From Mycolicibacterium pulveris (GTDB lineage: Bacteria; Actinomycetota; Actinomycetes; Mycobacteriales; Mycobacteriaceae): a DNA stretch of 64,000 nt. Where the stretch lies: positions 5,146,001 through 5,210,000 of the forward strand of contig NZ_AP022599.1 of the NCBI RefSeq assembly GCF_010725725.1. Reading direction: 5' to 3'. Within the stretch, counting starts at the first letter, position 1, and each line of letters begins with the position of its first letter. This document shows, in pieces, positions 29,934 to 41,077 of this stretch. A program made the translations under genes and the position numbers. The notes beneath the pieces are model-generated. The model did not search any database. It had not been told where the DNA came from and worked only from the letters and a program-made list of their open reading frames with translations.

Positions 29934-30021
29934 AACTGTGACGCCAGTGTCAATTAAGGCAATCATTTCCAGTTTGCGGATGGCACTGCCCAATGCCGAG
30001 AGATTGGTCTAAGGTATGGGG

Positions 30022-30384
30022 GTGCCTAGGACGGATGAGAACGGCAGACAGCTGAAGGCCCTGCTCGACTATCTCCTCGACGGCGAGGTCGAAGCCAAGG
30101 ACATCTACGACGCGCTGGGCACCTCCAGCAGCACGTACTATCGGCGCATCAAGGAATCCGACTATCCAGACGCCGAAGAGCTGCGGCGAGTCGCCGACAG
30201 GTTCGGTCTCAGCTATCCGGATTTACAGATCAGGTTCGGGCTGATGAGCCGCCAGGAAGTATGGAATTACGTCGAGTCCCCCGCATTCACGGTCACCGCT
30301 GTCCGGGAAGCGAAAGCCACCCGTACGGCACGACCCCCGAAATTGTCTGAGCTCAAGCCGCGCAGTGACGCACCACCGCTCTAG
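30022..30384 (+). CDS. Helix-turn-helix regulator (XRE-like)
   Basis: This 120-residue protein has an N-terminal DNA-binding region: RQLKALLDYLLDGEVEAKDI then YDALGTSSSTYYRRIKESDYP, followed by LRRVADRFGLSYPDLQIRFGL. It resembles small actinobacterial and phage-type HTH regulators. I choose GTG 30022 over the ATG at 30016, because TAAGGT (30010-30015) abuts the ATG and is exactly 6 nt from the GTG, predicting a leaderless start. The basic C-terminal tail is probably flexible. It is 43 bp from the 7-TM gene and divergent from the half-condensation gene. Confidence 0.8.
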   Translation: MPRTDENGRQLKALLDYLLDGEVEAKDIYDALGTSSSTYYRRIKESDYPDAEELRRVADRFGLSYPDLQIRFGLMSRQEVWNYVESPAFTVTAVREAKATRTARPPKLSELKPRSDAPPL

Positions 30385-30393
30385 CCTTATACT
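30365..30393 (+). promoter_or_regulatory. Promoter for the 7-TM gene
   Basis: GTGACG (30365-30370), a 17-bp spacer and TATACT (30388-30393) make a good promoter overlapping the stop codon of the HTH gene. The membrane-protein gene can therefore be transcribed on its own, with a leader of about 28 nt. Confidence 0.55.
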
Positions 30394-30427
30394 TTGCTGA
30401 GTACACTGCGGCTCTAAGGCGACTCAA

Positions 30428-31165
30428 ATGGCTCTGGCAACGCTCATCGCGATCACGCTTTGCTGTATCGCGTGGAGCCTGTGGATCCGACGCGTCACGT
30501 GGTCGTCCCGTTGGGAGTTTGCGGCAACCCTCAATATCGCTTTGCAGGGCGGGGCCGTGTTGCTGATGTCCCCATGGGCCTCCGAGACCGTCGGCGTCGT
30601 GCTGCACAACCTCACCGGCAAATACAATCTCGAGGACTACATCGGTCACGACCTCTACATCGTGGCGGCCTCAGCGGTGGTGTACAACACCCTCGGCAGG
30701 CTGCAGGACGATCACGACCTGCAGCGATCGTTCAAGCAGTACGTCGAGCTGCCCGCGACGCTGTGCATCCCGCTGCTGTTGGTCACGTTCACGCTCGGCA
30801 ACGGCGCGAAGATCTACGCGGCCGACTTCTTCACGGTGCCGACCGACTTCTGGCTCAACATGTACTGGCTGCTGCTCTGCGCCACCCTGATCTACTTGCT
30901 GGGCTACGGGGCGAGGGCGCTGCTCGTGCTGCGCCAGGATCCGCGGTCCCGCAAGGTCGCCAACGTCTACCTGATCGCATCCGCGTCGGGTGCGGCCGCC
31001 TGCCTCGCCCGGCTGGCCACGGCCTTCATCCCTCAGCTGCAGGCGTGGGACAACGGCTCCGCGCTGGTGTGGGTGTTCGCGTGCGGCTGCGGCGCCGGGT
31101 TCGCGATCACCTCGGCGGAATCGTGGCGCAACAAGACCAGGTGGTTCACCAGCGCCAGCCGCTGA
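30428..31165 (+). CDS. Seven-helix membrane protein of unknown function
   Basis: This 245-residue protein has seven hydrophobic segments (about residues 2-20, 30-50, 70-90, 107-124, 142-168, 178-200 and 213-232) with short loops. A conserved-looking loop DDHDLQRSFKQYVELP follows helix 3. The size and topology recall the membrane half of the actinobacterial MAB_1171c-type putative transporters, which also sit beside small HTH regulators, but no DUF6545-like tail is present. It may be a receptor or channel whose expression is tied to the neighbouring HTH. It ends 4 bp from the convergent lipL. Confidence 0.75.
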   Translation: MALATLIAITLCCIAWSLWIRRVTWSSRWEFAATLNIALQGGAVLLMSPWASETVGVVLHNLTGKYNLEDYIGHDLYIVAASAVVYNTLGRLQDDHDLQRSFKQYVELPATLCIPLLLVTFTLGNGAKIYAADFFTVPTDFWLNMYWLLLCATLIYLLGYGARALLVLRQDPRSRKVANVYLIASASGAAACLARLATAFIPQLQAWDNGSALVWVFACGCGAGFAITSAESWRNKTRWFTSASR

Positions 31166-31169
31166 GCGA

Positions 31170-32444
31170 CTATCCCGCGACCGGTCTGGGCACCGCATAG
31201 TACGGCGCACCGAACGACGGCACCGTCTCGTATCCCCGTCTGCGCGCACGGGCGGCGTCGCGCCGGATCAGCGCCCCCAGCCCCGCGAACGTGACCTGGT
31301 CGAACACCATCCTGGTGAGCAGCCGGTTGTGCACGAACCCGAAGGACAGTCCGGTCGACGGGTCGGCCCAACCGACCGAGCCGGCCAGCCCGGCGTGCCC
31401 GAAGCCCGGCAGGAACCCGGGCGGGAACGGCACGGAGTGATAGCCCAGGTGAAAACTCAGAGGCACGAAGATGTTTCGGTCCGGCCAGAACGCCGGTTTT
31501 CCGGTCAGGCCCGCGACCCGCTCCTGCGAGAGGAACTGGGTGCCGTCGATGCGGCCGCCGTTGGCGATCGCGCCGTACATCTTTGCCAGGCCCCTGGCGG
31601 TGGCCACCCCGTTGGCGGCGGGGATCTCCGCGTCCAGGAACGGGATGTCGCCCTGCACGACGGCCTTCATGCCCGGGAAGTACATCGAGCCGAACATGCC
31701 CGAGATGTCCAGCGCGGCCACGCGGGGCGCGATGAAGTTGAAGATCGGGTTGGCGAGCGTGCCCTGCGGCGCGAGGATCTGCGCTGCCCGGGTCGGCGAC
31801 TTCACCGGCGGCCGGCCCAGGTGCAGCCCGTCGATGTTGAGCGGCTCGGCGAGCTCTTCGCGGATCAGATCACGCATGCCCTTGCCGGTGACCGCGCGCC
31901 CGAGCCCGGACATCAGCCAGCCGTAGGTCAGCGCGTGGTAGGCCTGATGGCCGTACAGCAGCCGGTTCACCGGCGCGGCCGCGACGCGCTCCTCCATCGC
32001 CTGGTGGTTGAGCAGCTCGGCCTTGGTGCAGCCGTTGAGGTGTGACAGGCCGGCGCGGTGCTGCATCACCTGGCGCACCGTGATGGCCGCCTTGCCCTTG
32101 GCGCCGAACTCCGGCCAGTACTCGGAGACCGGCGTGTCGTAGTCGATCAGGCCGCGGTCGGCCAGCCGGTGGATGACGGTCGAGGCCATGCCCTTGGTGA
32201 CCGAGAAGACCATCGCGCCAGTGTCGGCGGTCCAGAACTCGGTGCCGCGGCGGTCGGAATATCCGGTCCACACGTCGACGACGGGTTCGCCGTGCAGGTA
32301 GACCGACAGGGCGCCGCCGCCGAACCGGCGGCCAGGGAACAGTTGCGAGAAGGCGCGCAGGCTGCACGCGAAGTTGGAGTCCGCAGCGCCCTGGATACCG
32401 TGCGGGAGCGCGGCGCTGCGCTCCCGATTATTGACGTACGCCAC
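31170..32444 (-). CDS. lipL: Beta-lactamase-fold esterase LipL
   Basis: This 424-residue serine hydrolase has the class-C beta-lactamase/esterase motif FSVTKGMAS (SxxK, nucleophile Ser near residue 82) and a YGWLMSGLGRAVTGK segment with the Tyr of the YxN-like site. FGHAGLAGSVGW stands in the place of the KTG box. Its sequence matches my memory of M. tuberculosis LipL (Rv1497), a lipid esterase, over its whole length. No signal peptide is seen. The start GTG 32444 follows a TAAATT hexamer by 9 nt. It is downstream of meaB on the same strand but has its own AT-rich promoter region (32445-32503). Confidence 0.88.
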   Translation of the reverse strand: MAYVNNRERSAALPHGIQGAADSNFACSLRAFSQLFPGRRFGGGALSVYLHGEPVVDVWTGYSDRRGTEFWTADTGAMVFSVTKGMASTVIHRLADRGLIDYDTPVSEYWPEFGAKGKAAITVRQVMQHRAGLSHLNGCTKAELLNHQAMEERVAAAPVNRLLYGHQAYHALTYGWLMSGLGRAVTGKGMRDLIREELAEPLNIDGLHLGRPPVKSPTRAAQILAPQGTLANPIFNFIAPRVAALDISGMFGSMYFPGMKAVVQGDIPFLDAEIPAANGVATARGLAKMYGAIANGGRIDGTQFLSQERVAGLTGKPAFWPDRNIFVPLSFHLGYHSVPFPPGFLPGFGHAGLAGSVGWADPSTGLSFGFVHNRLLTRMVFDQVTFAGLGALIRRDAARARRRGYETVPSFGAPYYAVPRPVAG

Positions 32445-32503
32445 AATGCATTGAATTTACCTGGTGCCTTGGCAAATAATCCAGCCGTTACCCATTTGTT
32501 AGG

Positions 32504-33478
32504 TCAGCGCAGTTCAGCCGCGTCCAGAAGCCGTTGCGCAGCAAGCGCAGGGGTCAGCTCACCGGCCTTGACCTGACGCTCGACCTCGGCCCGAATTTCC
32601 TTTACCGCCGGATGGGACAGCACACGGTCCAGCACGGCGTCGCGCACCATCGACCAGGTCCAGTTCACCTGCTGCTCGCGCCGGCGCGCCTCGAACTCCC
32701 CCGCTTCGGTGAGCACCTGGCGGTGTTTGAGCACGGTGTCCCACAACTCGGCCAGGCCGACACCTTCCAGCGCGCTCATGGTCAGCACGGGCGGCCGCCA
32801 CAGCGTCTCGCGCGGGTAGATCAGCCGGATCGCCTGGCCGAGCTCGCGGGCGGCGGCCCTGGCCTCCACCGCGTGCTCGCCATCGGCCTTGTTCACCACG
32901 ACGATGTCGGCGAGTTCGAGCACCCCTTTCTTGATGCCCTGCAGCTGATCCCCGGTACGGGCCAGGGTCAGGAACACGAAGGTGTCGACCATGTCGGCGA
33001 CCGTCACCTCGGACTGTCCGACGCCGACGGTCTCGACCAGGATCACGTCGAAGCCGGCGGCTTCCAGCAGCACGATGGTCTCCCGGGTCGCCTTGGCGAC
33101 CCCGCCGAGCGTGCCCGACGTCGGCGACGGGCGGATGTAGGCGTCGGGGTGTACCCCCAGCCGAGCCATCCGGGTCTTGTCGCCCAGGATCGATCCGCCG
33201 GTACGGGTGGACGACGGGTCGACCGCCAGCACCGCGACCCGGTGGCCCTGCTCGATCAGGTGCATGCCCAGCGCCTCGATCGTCGTGGACTTGCCGACGC
33301 CGGGCACGCCGGTGATGCCGACGCGGATCGCGTCACCGGCTTTGGGCGTCAGCTCGAGCAGCAGCTGCTGTGCCTGTTCGCGGTGATCGGCCCGGGTGGA
33401 TTCGACCAGGGTGATGGCCTTGGCCAGCGCGGCGCGATCCCCCTTGACGATGCCCGCCGCGAGCTCAGAGGCGACCAT
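32504..33478 (-). CDS. meaB: MeaB-type GTPase, methylmalonyl-CoA mutase chaperone
   Basis: This G3E-family GTPase protects methylmalonyl-CoA mutase and gates adenosylcobalamin loading. The 324-residue protein has the P-loop GITGVPGVGKST, the switch-like AVDPSSTRTGGSILGDKTRM, the Walker-B ILVETVGVGQSE and the guanine motif VVNKADG. It begins immediately after the mutB stop codon with no gap, as in other actinobacterial mutA-mutB-meaB sets. Confidence 0.95.
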   Translation of the reverse strand: MVASELAAGIVKGDRAALAKAITLVESTRADHREQAQQLLLELTPKAGDAIRVGITGVPGVGKSTTIEALGMHLIEQGHRVAVLAVDPSSTRTGGSILGDKTRMARLGVHPDAYIRPSPTSGTLGGVAKATRETIVLLEAAGFDVILVETVGVGQSEVTVADMVDTFVFLTLARTGDQLQGIKKGVLELADIVVVNKADGEHAVEARAAARELGQAIRLIYPRETLWRPPVLTMSALEGVGLAELWDTVLKHRQVLTEAGEFEARRREQQVNWTWSMVRDAVLDRVLSHPAVKEIRAEVERQVKAGELTPALAAQRLLDAAELR

Positions 33479-35737
<2,259 letters not shown>

Positions 35738-35738
35738 C

Positions 35739-37547
35739 TCAGGCCCCCAATCTGGTGAGCAGGTCCGACAGCACGCTGACCGCGTCGATCTTCGCCGTCA
35801 GATAGCCGTCGGGTTTCGAATCCGCCTCGGCCACCGCCTTTTCCGGCCCGGCGAGCAGCACGAGCGAGACACCGGCACTGCGGGCGGCGTCGACGGCCGC
35901 CGACGCCTCGGTCGCGTACCGCGCGTCGGTGCCGCAGATCACCGCCACGGTGGCCGGATTCGCGTCGTCGGCTTCGGTCACCGCTTCGATACCGCCGGAG
36001 GCCAGCAGGTTGGTCGCGAACGTGGTTCGGGTGTTGTGCTCGGCCAACGGCCCCAGCGGCAGCAGCTGCACCCGCGGCCTGGCGCCGGTCTTCTCCAGGA
36101 ACGCGTCGGAGCGGTCCCGCAGTGCCTCGAACCCGGCGGCGTAGCGTGCCACTCCCGGCAGCGACTCCCCTTGCGGTAGCGGAGGTTCGGCCAGGTTCGG
36201 ATATTCGTTGACCCCGGTGATCGCGGTCCGGCGGTGAGCGATGTCAGCGGCGCGCTGCTCGGCCACCTCGGCGATCTGCCCGACGACGTAGTTCTGCGCG
36301 GTCTGGAACCCGCCGCGCGACTCGATGTCCTGGAACTGCTTCCACGCCTGTTCGGCGAGCTTGTCGGTGAGGTCCTCGACATACCAGGAGCCACCCGCCG
36401 GGTCGAGCACCCGGCCGACGTGCGACTCCTCGATGAGCAGCAGCTGGGTGTTTCTGGCGATGCGGCGGGCGAAACTGGCTGCGGTGCTTGGAAATCCACC
36501 GACGATCGCGATGTCGAACGGGTGCACCTGCACGGTGTCCGCGCCGCCGACGCCCGCGGCGAAGCCGGCCAGCGTGGTGCGCAGCATGTTCACCCACGGA
36601 TCGCGTTTGGTCATCATCGGCAGCGACGTCACCGCGTGCAGCGTCGCCGCCCCGGCACCGCCGACCACCTCGGCCACCCGCGCCCACAGTTGCCGCGCCG
36701 CGCGCATTTTCGCGATCGTCATGAACTGGTCGTCGTCGGCGGCCAACCGGAAGCTGATCTGGCGCAGCGCGTCTGCGCCCGAGATGCCGCCTTCGGCAAG
36801 CAGCCGCAGATAGGCCACCGCCGCCGCGATGCTGCCCGCCAGCTCCCAGGAGGCGTTGGCGCCGATGTTGTGGAAGGCCGGGCCGTCGACCGTGATGGCC
36901 CGCACGTGCCCGTCGTGGCCGGTGATCTTGGCCGCGGTCTGCACGACGTCGGCGACGGCGGCGGCACGCCGCCCACTGACCGCGGCGGTCAGCGGATCGG
37001 CGCCCAGGTCCAGCGACAGCCGCGAGCGCTGGTCGGCGTCGAACCCGGCCACCAGCTCCAGCACCGCGTCGGCGGCCGCGACGTAATCGCTGCCGGCGTC
37101 CAGAACCACCGGAACCAGGTCGAGAAACACCCCGTCGAGCAGCCAGTCCAGCTCGGTCGCGGGCACGCCGTCGGGCTCGCCGATTTTGAGCACCAGGCTG
37201 CTGACCCCTTCGGTCAACGCGAGCAGCAGGGCGCCGTTCTGCTCCCCCGCCTTGGCGGAGCCGTCGGCGGGAAACGCCTCGGCCACCTTCCATCCCGCCT
37301 TGACGTCGCGCAGCGCGTCGCCGCCGCGCACGAAGGGCCACTGACCCGGCAGCGGATGCTCGGCAACGGCGTCGAGGCTGGTGTAAAGCGGCCGGATCGG
37401 GAAGCCCTCGTAGGTCGGCGAGTCCAGCAGCCGCTCCGGCTCGGCGGGCAGATCGGCGGGATCTCGTCGGGTGGTCTTTGCCAGCACACCGGCCACGGCT
37501 GAACGCCAACGCGCGAGATCGGCTTCGATCGCAGTGGATTTCTGCAC
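35739..37547 (-). CDS. mutA: Methylmalonyl-CoA mutase, small subunit
   Basis: This 602-residue protein is homologous to MutB but has no DxHxxG cobalt-binding motif, as expected for the non-catalytic partner of the heterodimer. [12 protein letters not shown] and [20 protein letters not shown] mark the barrel. The start GTG 37547 lies exactly 6 nt after TAGCCT (37559-37554), so the mutA-mutB-meaB mRNA is probably leaderless. An ATG at 37552 opens a different, shadow frame and is rejected. Confidence 0.95.
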   Translation of the reverse strand: MQKSTAIEADLARWRSAVAGVLAKTTRRDPADLPAEPERLLDSPTYEGFPIRPLYTSLDAVAEHPLPGQWPFVRGGDALRDVKAGWKVAEAFPADGSAKAGEQNGALLLALTEGVSSLVLKIGEPDGVPATELDWLLDGVFLDLVPVVLDAGSDYVAAADAVLELVAGFDADQRSRLSLDLGADPLTAAVSGRRAAAVADVVQTAAKITGHDGHVRAITVDGPAFHNIGANASWELAGSIAAAVAYLRLLAEGGISGADALRQISFRLAADDDQFMTIAKMRAARQLWARVAEVVGGAGAATLHAVTSLPMMTKRDPWVNMLRTTLAGFAAGVGGADTVQVHPFDIAIVGGFPSTAASFARRIARNTQLLLIEESHVGRVLDPAGGSWYVEDLTDKLAEQAWKQFQDIESRGGFQTAQNYVVGQIAEVAEQRAADIAHRRTAITGVNEYPNLAEPPLPQGESLPGVARYAAGFEALRDRSDAFLEKTGARPRVQLLPLGPLAEHNTRTTFATNLLASGGIEAVTEADDANPATVAVICGTDARYATEASAAVDAARSAGVSLVLLAGPEKAVAEADSKPDGYLTAKIDAVSVLSDLLTRLGA

Positions 37548-37553
37548 GCCATC

Positions 37554-37559
37554 AGGCTA
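37554..37559 (-). promoter_or_regulatory. Leaderless -10 of mutA
   Basis: TAGCCT on the minus strand ends 6 nt before the GTG of mutA. No convincing -35 hexamer is visible, as is common in mycobacterial promoters. Confidence 0.6.
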
Positions 37560-37651
37560 AATGATCGCCCTCACACCGTTGTCCGCCGGGCAGCCGACGC
37601 GCACCGCCGCTGACCGCGGACGGCCGAGGCTGTTCCGTACTCTTGGTAGGC

Positions 37652-38473
37652 GTGAACACCGTCGTCAGCACTCTGCGCGCGGTCCGCGCGGCCGTGATCA
37701 CCACGGCGACCAGCCTGTCTAGGCGACGTGTCTTCACCCTCGGCGCCGTGATTGTGATTCTCGTCGCATTCGCGCTGTCGGTGCCGCTGCCGACGGCGGT
37801 TCAGCTGCGCGACTGGGCCACCTCGGTCGGGCCATGGTTTCCGCTCGCGTTCCTCGGCGCCCACATCGTGGCCACGGTGTTTCCGTTTCCGCGCACGGCG
37901 TTCACGCTGGCCGCGGGCCTGCTCTTCGGTCCCGTGCTCGGTATCCCGCTGGCGGTGGCCGCCGCCACGGTCAGCGCCCTCATCGCGTTGCTCCTGGTCC
38001 GCGCGGTGGGATGGCAGCTCAACCGCCTGGTCCGCCATCCCCGTATCGACTCACTGGACGCGCGGCTGCGACAACGGGGATGGCCCACCGTCATATCGAT
38101 GCGGCTGATCCCCGCCGTGCCGTTCTCGGTGCTGAACTACGCCGCGGGCGCTTCGGCGGTGCGCACCGTGCCGTACACGCTGGCCACCCTGGTGGGGCTG
38201 CTGCCCGGGACGGCGGCCGTGGTGATCCTCGGCGACGCGCTCACCGGCAACGTCGACCCGCTGCTGGTGCTGGTGTCGGCGTGTACCGCCAGCGTGGGCA
38301 TCGCCGGGCTGGGGTATGAGGTGCGCGCCCATCGCCGTCACCACCGGGATCTCACCAGATCGGTTCAGCCCCCTGCGCTTTCGGTGCCCTACCGCGCATG
38401 TGATCCGCCGCCGTCACCACGCGCGGGGGTCGACGGCGGGGTTGGTGCGCCGGGCTGCACGGTCGGCGACTGA
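37652..38473 (+). CDS. TVP38/TMEM64 (DedA-like) membrane protein
   Basis: This protein of about 273 residues has about six hydrophobic segments and the VTT-domain signature FPFPRTAFTLAAGLLFGPVLG followed by MRLIPAVPFSVLNYAAG. The family includes scramblase- or flippase-like membrane proteins. GTG 37652 lies 8 nt after TACTCT (37638-37643) and is preferred to TTG 37643. The last 28 codons read through the end of the convergent SPFH gene (85-bp overlap) and give a Pro/Gly-rich tail unlike the rest, so this C-terminal extension may be non-functional. It matches Rv1491c in place. Confidence 0.83.
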   Translation: MNTVVSTLRAVRAAVITTATSLSRRRVFTLGAVIVILVAFALSVPLPTAVQLRDWATSVGPWFPLAFLGAHIVATVFPFPRTAFTLAAGLLFGPVLGIPLAVAAATVSALIALLLVRAVGWQLNRLVRHPRIDSLDARLRQRGWPTVISMRLIPAVPFSVLNYAAGASAVRTVPYTLATLVGLLPGTAAVVILGDALTGNVDPLLVLVSACTASVGIAGLGYEVRAHRRHHRDLTRSVQPPALSVPYRACDPPPSPRAGVDGGVGAPGCTVGD

Positions 38474-39609
38474 CCCAGCTGTGGCGGGGGATATCCCGGC
38501 TGCTGCACCGGGGTACGGGCCTCCGCTTCGGCCCTGGCGACCGCCTGTGCGATCGCCGGATCGGTCTCGGTCGAGAACCAATCGGCCACGTCCTCGGAAT
38601 CGTCCTCGGGTTTCGGCAGGTCGTCCTCCACCGGCGATGGGGTGTAGCGGTAGACGCCGTCCTCGCCGGGCGCGCCGAGCATCTTGGTGAAGCCCTGCAG
38701 CGCCGCGCCGAAATCGCTTGGCACCAGCCACACCTTGTTCGCCTCCCCCTTGGCCATCTGCGGCAGGGTCTGCAGGTACTGGTAGGCCAGCAGCTCCGGG
38801 GTCGGGCGGCCGGCTTTGATCGCGGCGAACGTCTTCTCGATCGCCTTGGCCTGGCCCTGTGCATGCAGATACTGGGCGGCCCGTTCACCCTGAGCCCGCA
38901 GCATGCGCGACTGGCGGTCGGCCTCCGCGGCGAGAATGGCGGCCTGTTTGGCGCCCTCGGCGGCCAGGATCTGCGCCTGCTTCTGGCCTTCGGCCTGCTT
39001 GATCGCCGACTCGCGCTGCCCCTCTGCGGTCAGGATCATCGCGCGCTTCTCCCTGTCCGCACGCATCTGCTTTTCCATCGAATCCTGGATCGAGGGTGGC
39101 GGGTCGATGGCGCGCAGCTCCACCCGCGCCACCCGCAGCCCCCACCGGCCGGTGGCCTCGTCGAGCACGCCGCGCAGCGCGGTGTTGATCTGGTCCCGCG
39201 AAGTCAGGGTCTGCTCCAGGGTCATGCCGCCGACCAGGTTGCGCAGCGTCGTGGTGGTCAGCTGCTCGACGCCGACGATGTAGTTGCTGATCTGGTACAC
39301 CGCGGCCTGCGGATTGGTGACCTGGAAATAGACCACGGTGTCGATCGCGACCGTGAGGTTGTCCTCGGTGATCACCGGCTGCGGGGGAAATGAGACCACC
39401 CGCTCGCGCAGGTCGACTCGTGCCCGGATCCGGTCGACGAACGGGACAAGCAGCGTCAGCTGGCCGCTGACCGTGCGGCTGTAGCGGCCCAGCCGTTCGA
39501 TGACTGCGGCCTCGGCCTGCGGAATCAGCGCGATCGACTTGGCGACGACGATGGCGGCGAACACCACCAGTACGGCCAAAAGGATCAGACCGGCAATGGC
39601 ACCGTCCAT
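38389..39609 (-). CDS. SPFH/stomatin-family membrane protein (QmcA-like)
   Basis: This 406-residue protein has one N-terminal membrane helix (residues 4-24), an SPFH/band-7 domain (about 28-200; RLGRYSRTVSGQLTLLVPFVD), then a long Ala/Gln/Glu coiled coil (about 200-275; EGQRESAIKQAEGQKQAQIL) and a Pro-rich acidic tail. Such proteins form large ring assemblies at membrane microdomains. It is the partner of the NfeD gene directly upstream, a pairing found across bacteria. Its 3' end overlaps the TVP38 gene. Confidence 0.92.
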   Translation of the reverse strand: MDGAIAGLILLAVLVVFAAIVVAKSIALIPQAEAAVIERLGRYSRTVSGQLTLLVPFVDRIRARVDLRERVVSFPPQPVITEDNLTVAIDTVVYFQVTNPQAAVYQISNYIVGVEQLTTTTLRNLVGGMTLEQTLTSRDQINTALRGVLDEATGRWGLRVARVELRAIDPPPSIQDSMEKQMRADREKRAMILTAEGQRESAIKQAEGQKQAQILAAEGAKQAAILAAEADRQSRMLRAQGERAAQYLHAQGQAKAIEKTFAAIKAGRPTPELLAYQYLQTLPQMAKGEANKVWLVPSDFGAALQGFTKMLGAPGEDGVYRYTPSPVEDDLPKPEDDSEDVADWFSTETDPAIAQAVARAEAEARTPVQQPGYPPPQLGQSPTVQPGAPTPPSTPARGDGGGSHAR

Positions 39610-39630
39610 AATGGTTCCTTCCGTTGTGCT

Positions 39631-40062
39631 CTAGTCGAGCCTGTGGACGACGGCGGTGGCGCCGTCGATGTGCACCACGGTCACGTGGTCGCCCTGCTCG
39701 TACACATCGTTCTCGTTCAGCGGGCGCGCCGTCCAGACCTCGCCTTCCAGCTTGATCTGCCCCTGGTGGCGCGCCACCCGGTCGAGCACCAGCGCGCTCT
39801 TGCCCTCCAGCGCCTTGACCGGCTCGGGCAGGCCACGACCGGATTGGAAGTGCCTACGCAGCGCCGGGCGGACCAGCACCAGCAGCAACACCGACACGAC
39901 GGCGAACACCGCGCCGTGGACCCACAGCTCGTCGAAGATGAGGCTCGAACCCGCCGCGGCCAGCGCACCCCCGCCCAGCATGAGCAAGAACATGTCGCCG
40001 GTCAGTGCCTCGGCTCCCGCGAGGGCCAGCGCGGCGACAAGCCAGATCAAGGCGGCAGGCAT
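39631..40062 (-). CDS. NfeD-family membrane protein
   Basis: This 143-residue protein has hydrophobic segments at about residues 3-20, 24-46 and 49-66, then a C-terminal OB-fold (KSALVLDRVARHQGQIKLEGEVWTARPLNE) typical of short NfeD proteins. It partners the SPFH protein encoded 21 bp downstream, where the OB-fold is thought to face the coiled coil. TAGGCT lies exactly 6 nt before the ATG, so the mRNA is probably leaderless. It matches Rv1487. Confidence 0.92.
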   Translation of the reverse strand: MPAALIWLVAALALAGAEALTGDMFLLMLGGGALAAAGSSLIFDELWVHGAVFAVVSVLLLVLVRPALRRHFQSGRGLPEPVKALEGKSALVLDRVARHQGQIKLEGEVWTARPLNENDVYEQGDHVTVVHIDGATAVVHRLD

Positions 40063-40121
40063 AACGCCAGCCTAGCGCGGGACCGGGCTCCGCAACCGGT
40101 AACAACTACACTGCGAGCATC

Positions 40122-40976
40122 ATGTGGTGCCCCAGTGTCTCGCTGTCGATATGGGCCAACGCCTGGCTCGCGGGCGCGGCCGCGCCCGACGACGTCCTCG
40201 ACGCGCTATCTCAGTGGGCACCAGCGCATTCCGTGACCGCTTACGACTCGGTGGCGGCCGGTCGCACGGGGCTGCCGTGGCCGGATCTGGTTGATGCGGG
40301 CGCCGTCTCGCTGTTGCAGACGCTGCGCACCGCGGCGGGCCCGATGCCGAATCCCCCGATGTCGCTTGTGCTGCCGATCCCCGGTGATGTCCGCGGCCTG
40401 CCCGCGGGAACGCAGTTCCAGCGCGACGCGGTGACGGCCGGCGAGGCGATCATCGTCACGAACGGCTCCGCGGAGGCGATCGGCCTGGTGCCCGATTTCG
40501 AGTATCCGCAGCTTTCTGACCTCGAAAACGACGCTGACGACGAACCGGATCCGTGCGGATTGTCGTGGACGGTCTATTCGATTCCGGCCGTCGCGTCCGT
40601 GGCGCCGCCGGACCTCGGCGAGGCCGAGTATGAACTGCGCTCCGCCGTGCGTTCGGCCGCAGAGGTGTTGGCCACGCTCCGCGCGGGCACCGCCGACCTG
40701 GACGTCGACGATCCCCGCGGGCTCGTCAGGCAGGTACTGGAATCCGAGCGCCGACACCGCATTCCCGGCCATGCCCCCTCCCGGGCGATGCGGGTGCTCG
40801 AGAACGCGGCACAGGTCGACGCGATCATCTCCGTCGGCGCGGGGTTGATTCCCATTGGTCTGCACAGCTCCTCGGAACTGCGGCTGGCCTCCGATGTGCT
40901 GCAACCGCTTTCAGCGGTGGTGCGCTCGGCACGGCTGGCCGCGGTCACCGCGATCCTGCATTCGGCGTGGGGTTGA
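40122..40976 (+). CDS. Conserved mycobacterial protein of unknown function
   Basis: This 284-residue soluble protein has no signal peptide or membrane helix. Its N-terminal half (for example [29 protein letters not shown]) and C-terminal helical half resemble Rv1486c by position and size, a family without known function. The ATG is 9 nt after TACACT (40107-40112), giving a very short leader. It is divergent from the nfeD gene and convergent with the ferrochelatase gene across a strong hairpin. Confidence 0.85.
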   Translation: MWCPSVSLSIWANAWLAGAAAPDDVLDALSQWAPAHSVTAYDSVAAGRTGLPWPDLVDAGAVSLLQTLRTAAGPMPNPPMSLVLPIPGDVRGLPAGTQFQRDAVTAGEAIIVTNGSAEAIGLVPDFEYPQLSDLENDADDEPDPCGLSWTVYSIPAVASVAPPDLGEAEYELRSAVRSAAEVLATLRAGTADLDVDDPRGLVRQVLESERRHRIPGHAPSRAMRVLENAAQVDAIISVGAGLIPIGLHSSSELRLASDVLQPLSAVVRSARLAAVTAILHSAWG

Positions 40977-41007
40977 GCGCCGCGGGCTTGGCCAGCGCCC
41001 GGCGAGC

Positions 41008-41055
41008 AGACGTGAAAACCCCCGAAAACCCGTCGAAAAGGGGGTTTTCACGTCT
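41008..41055. terminator. Bidirectional terminator hairpin, 16-bp perfect stem
   Basis: AGACGTGAAAACCCCC (41008-41023) and its exact complement (41040-41055) flank a 16-base loop. The A and T tracts in the arms give a U-rich 3' arm on both strands. It lies between the convergent conserved unknown gene and the ferrochelatase gene and can stop both transcripts. Confidence 0.88.
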
Positions 41056-41077
41056 TCTCGCGGTGTGAGGTGCGGCG

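Noticed and set aside
29229..29993. Half-condensation gene as a pseudogene fragment
   Set aside because: It has a promoter, a clean start, normal codon use and an uninterrupted frame, so a functional short protein is more likely than decay, although this cannot be proved here.
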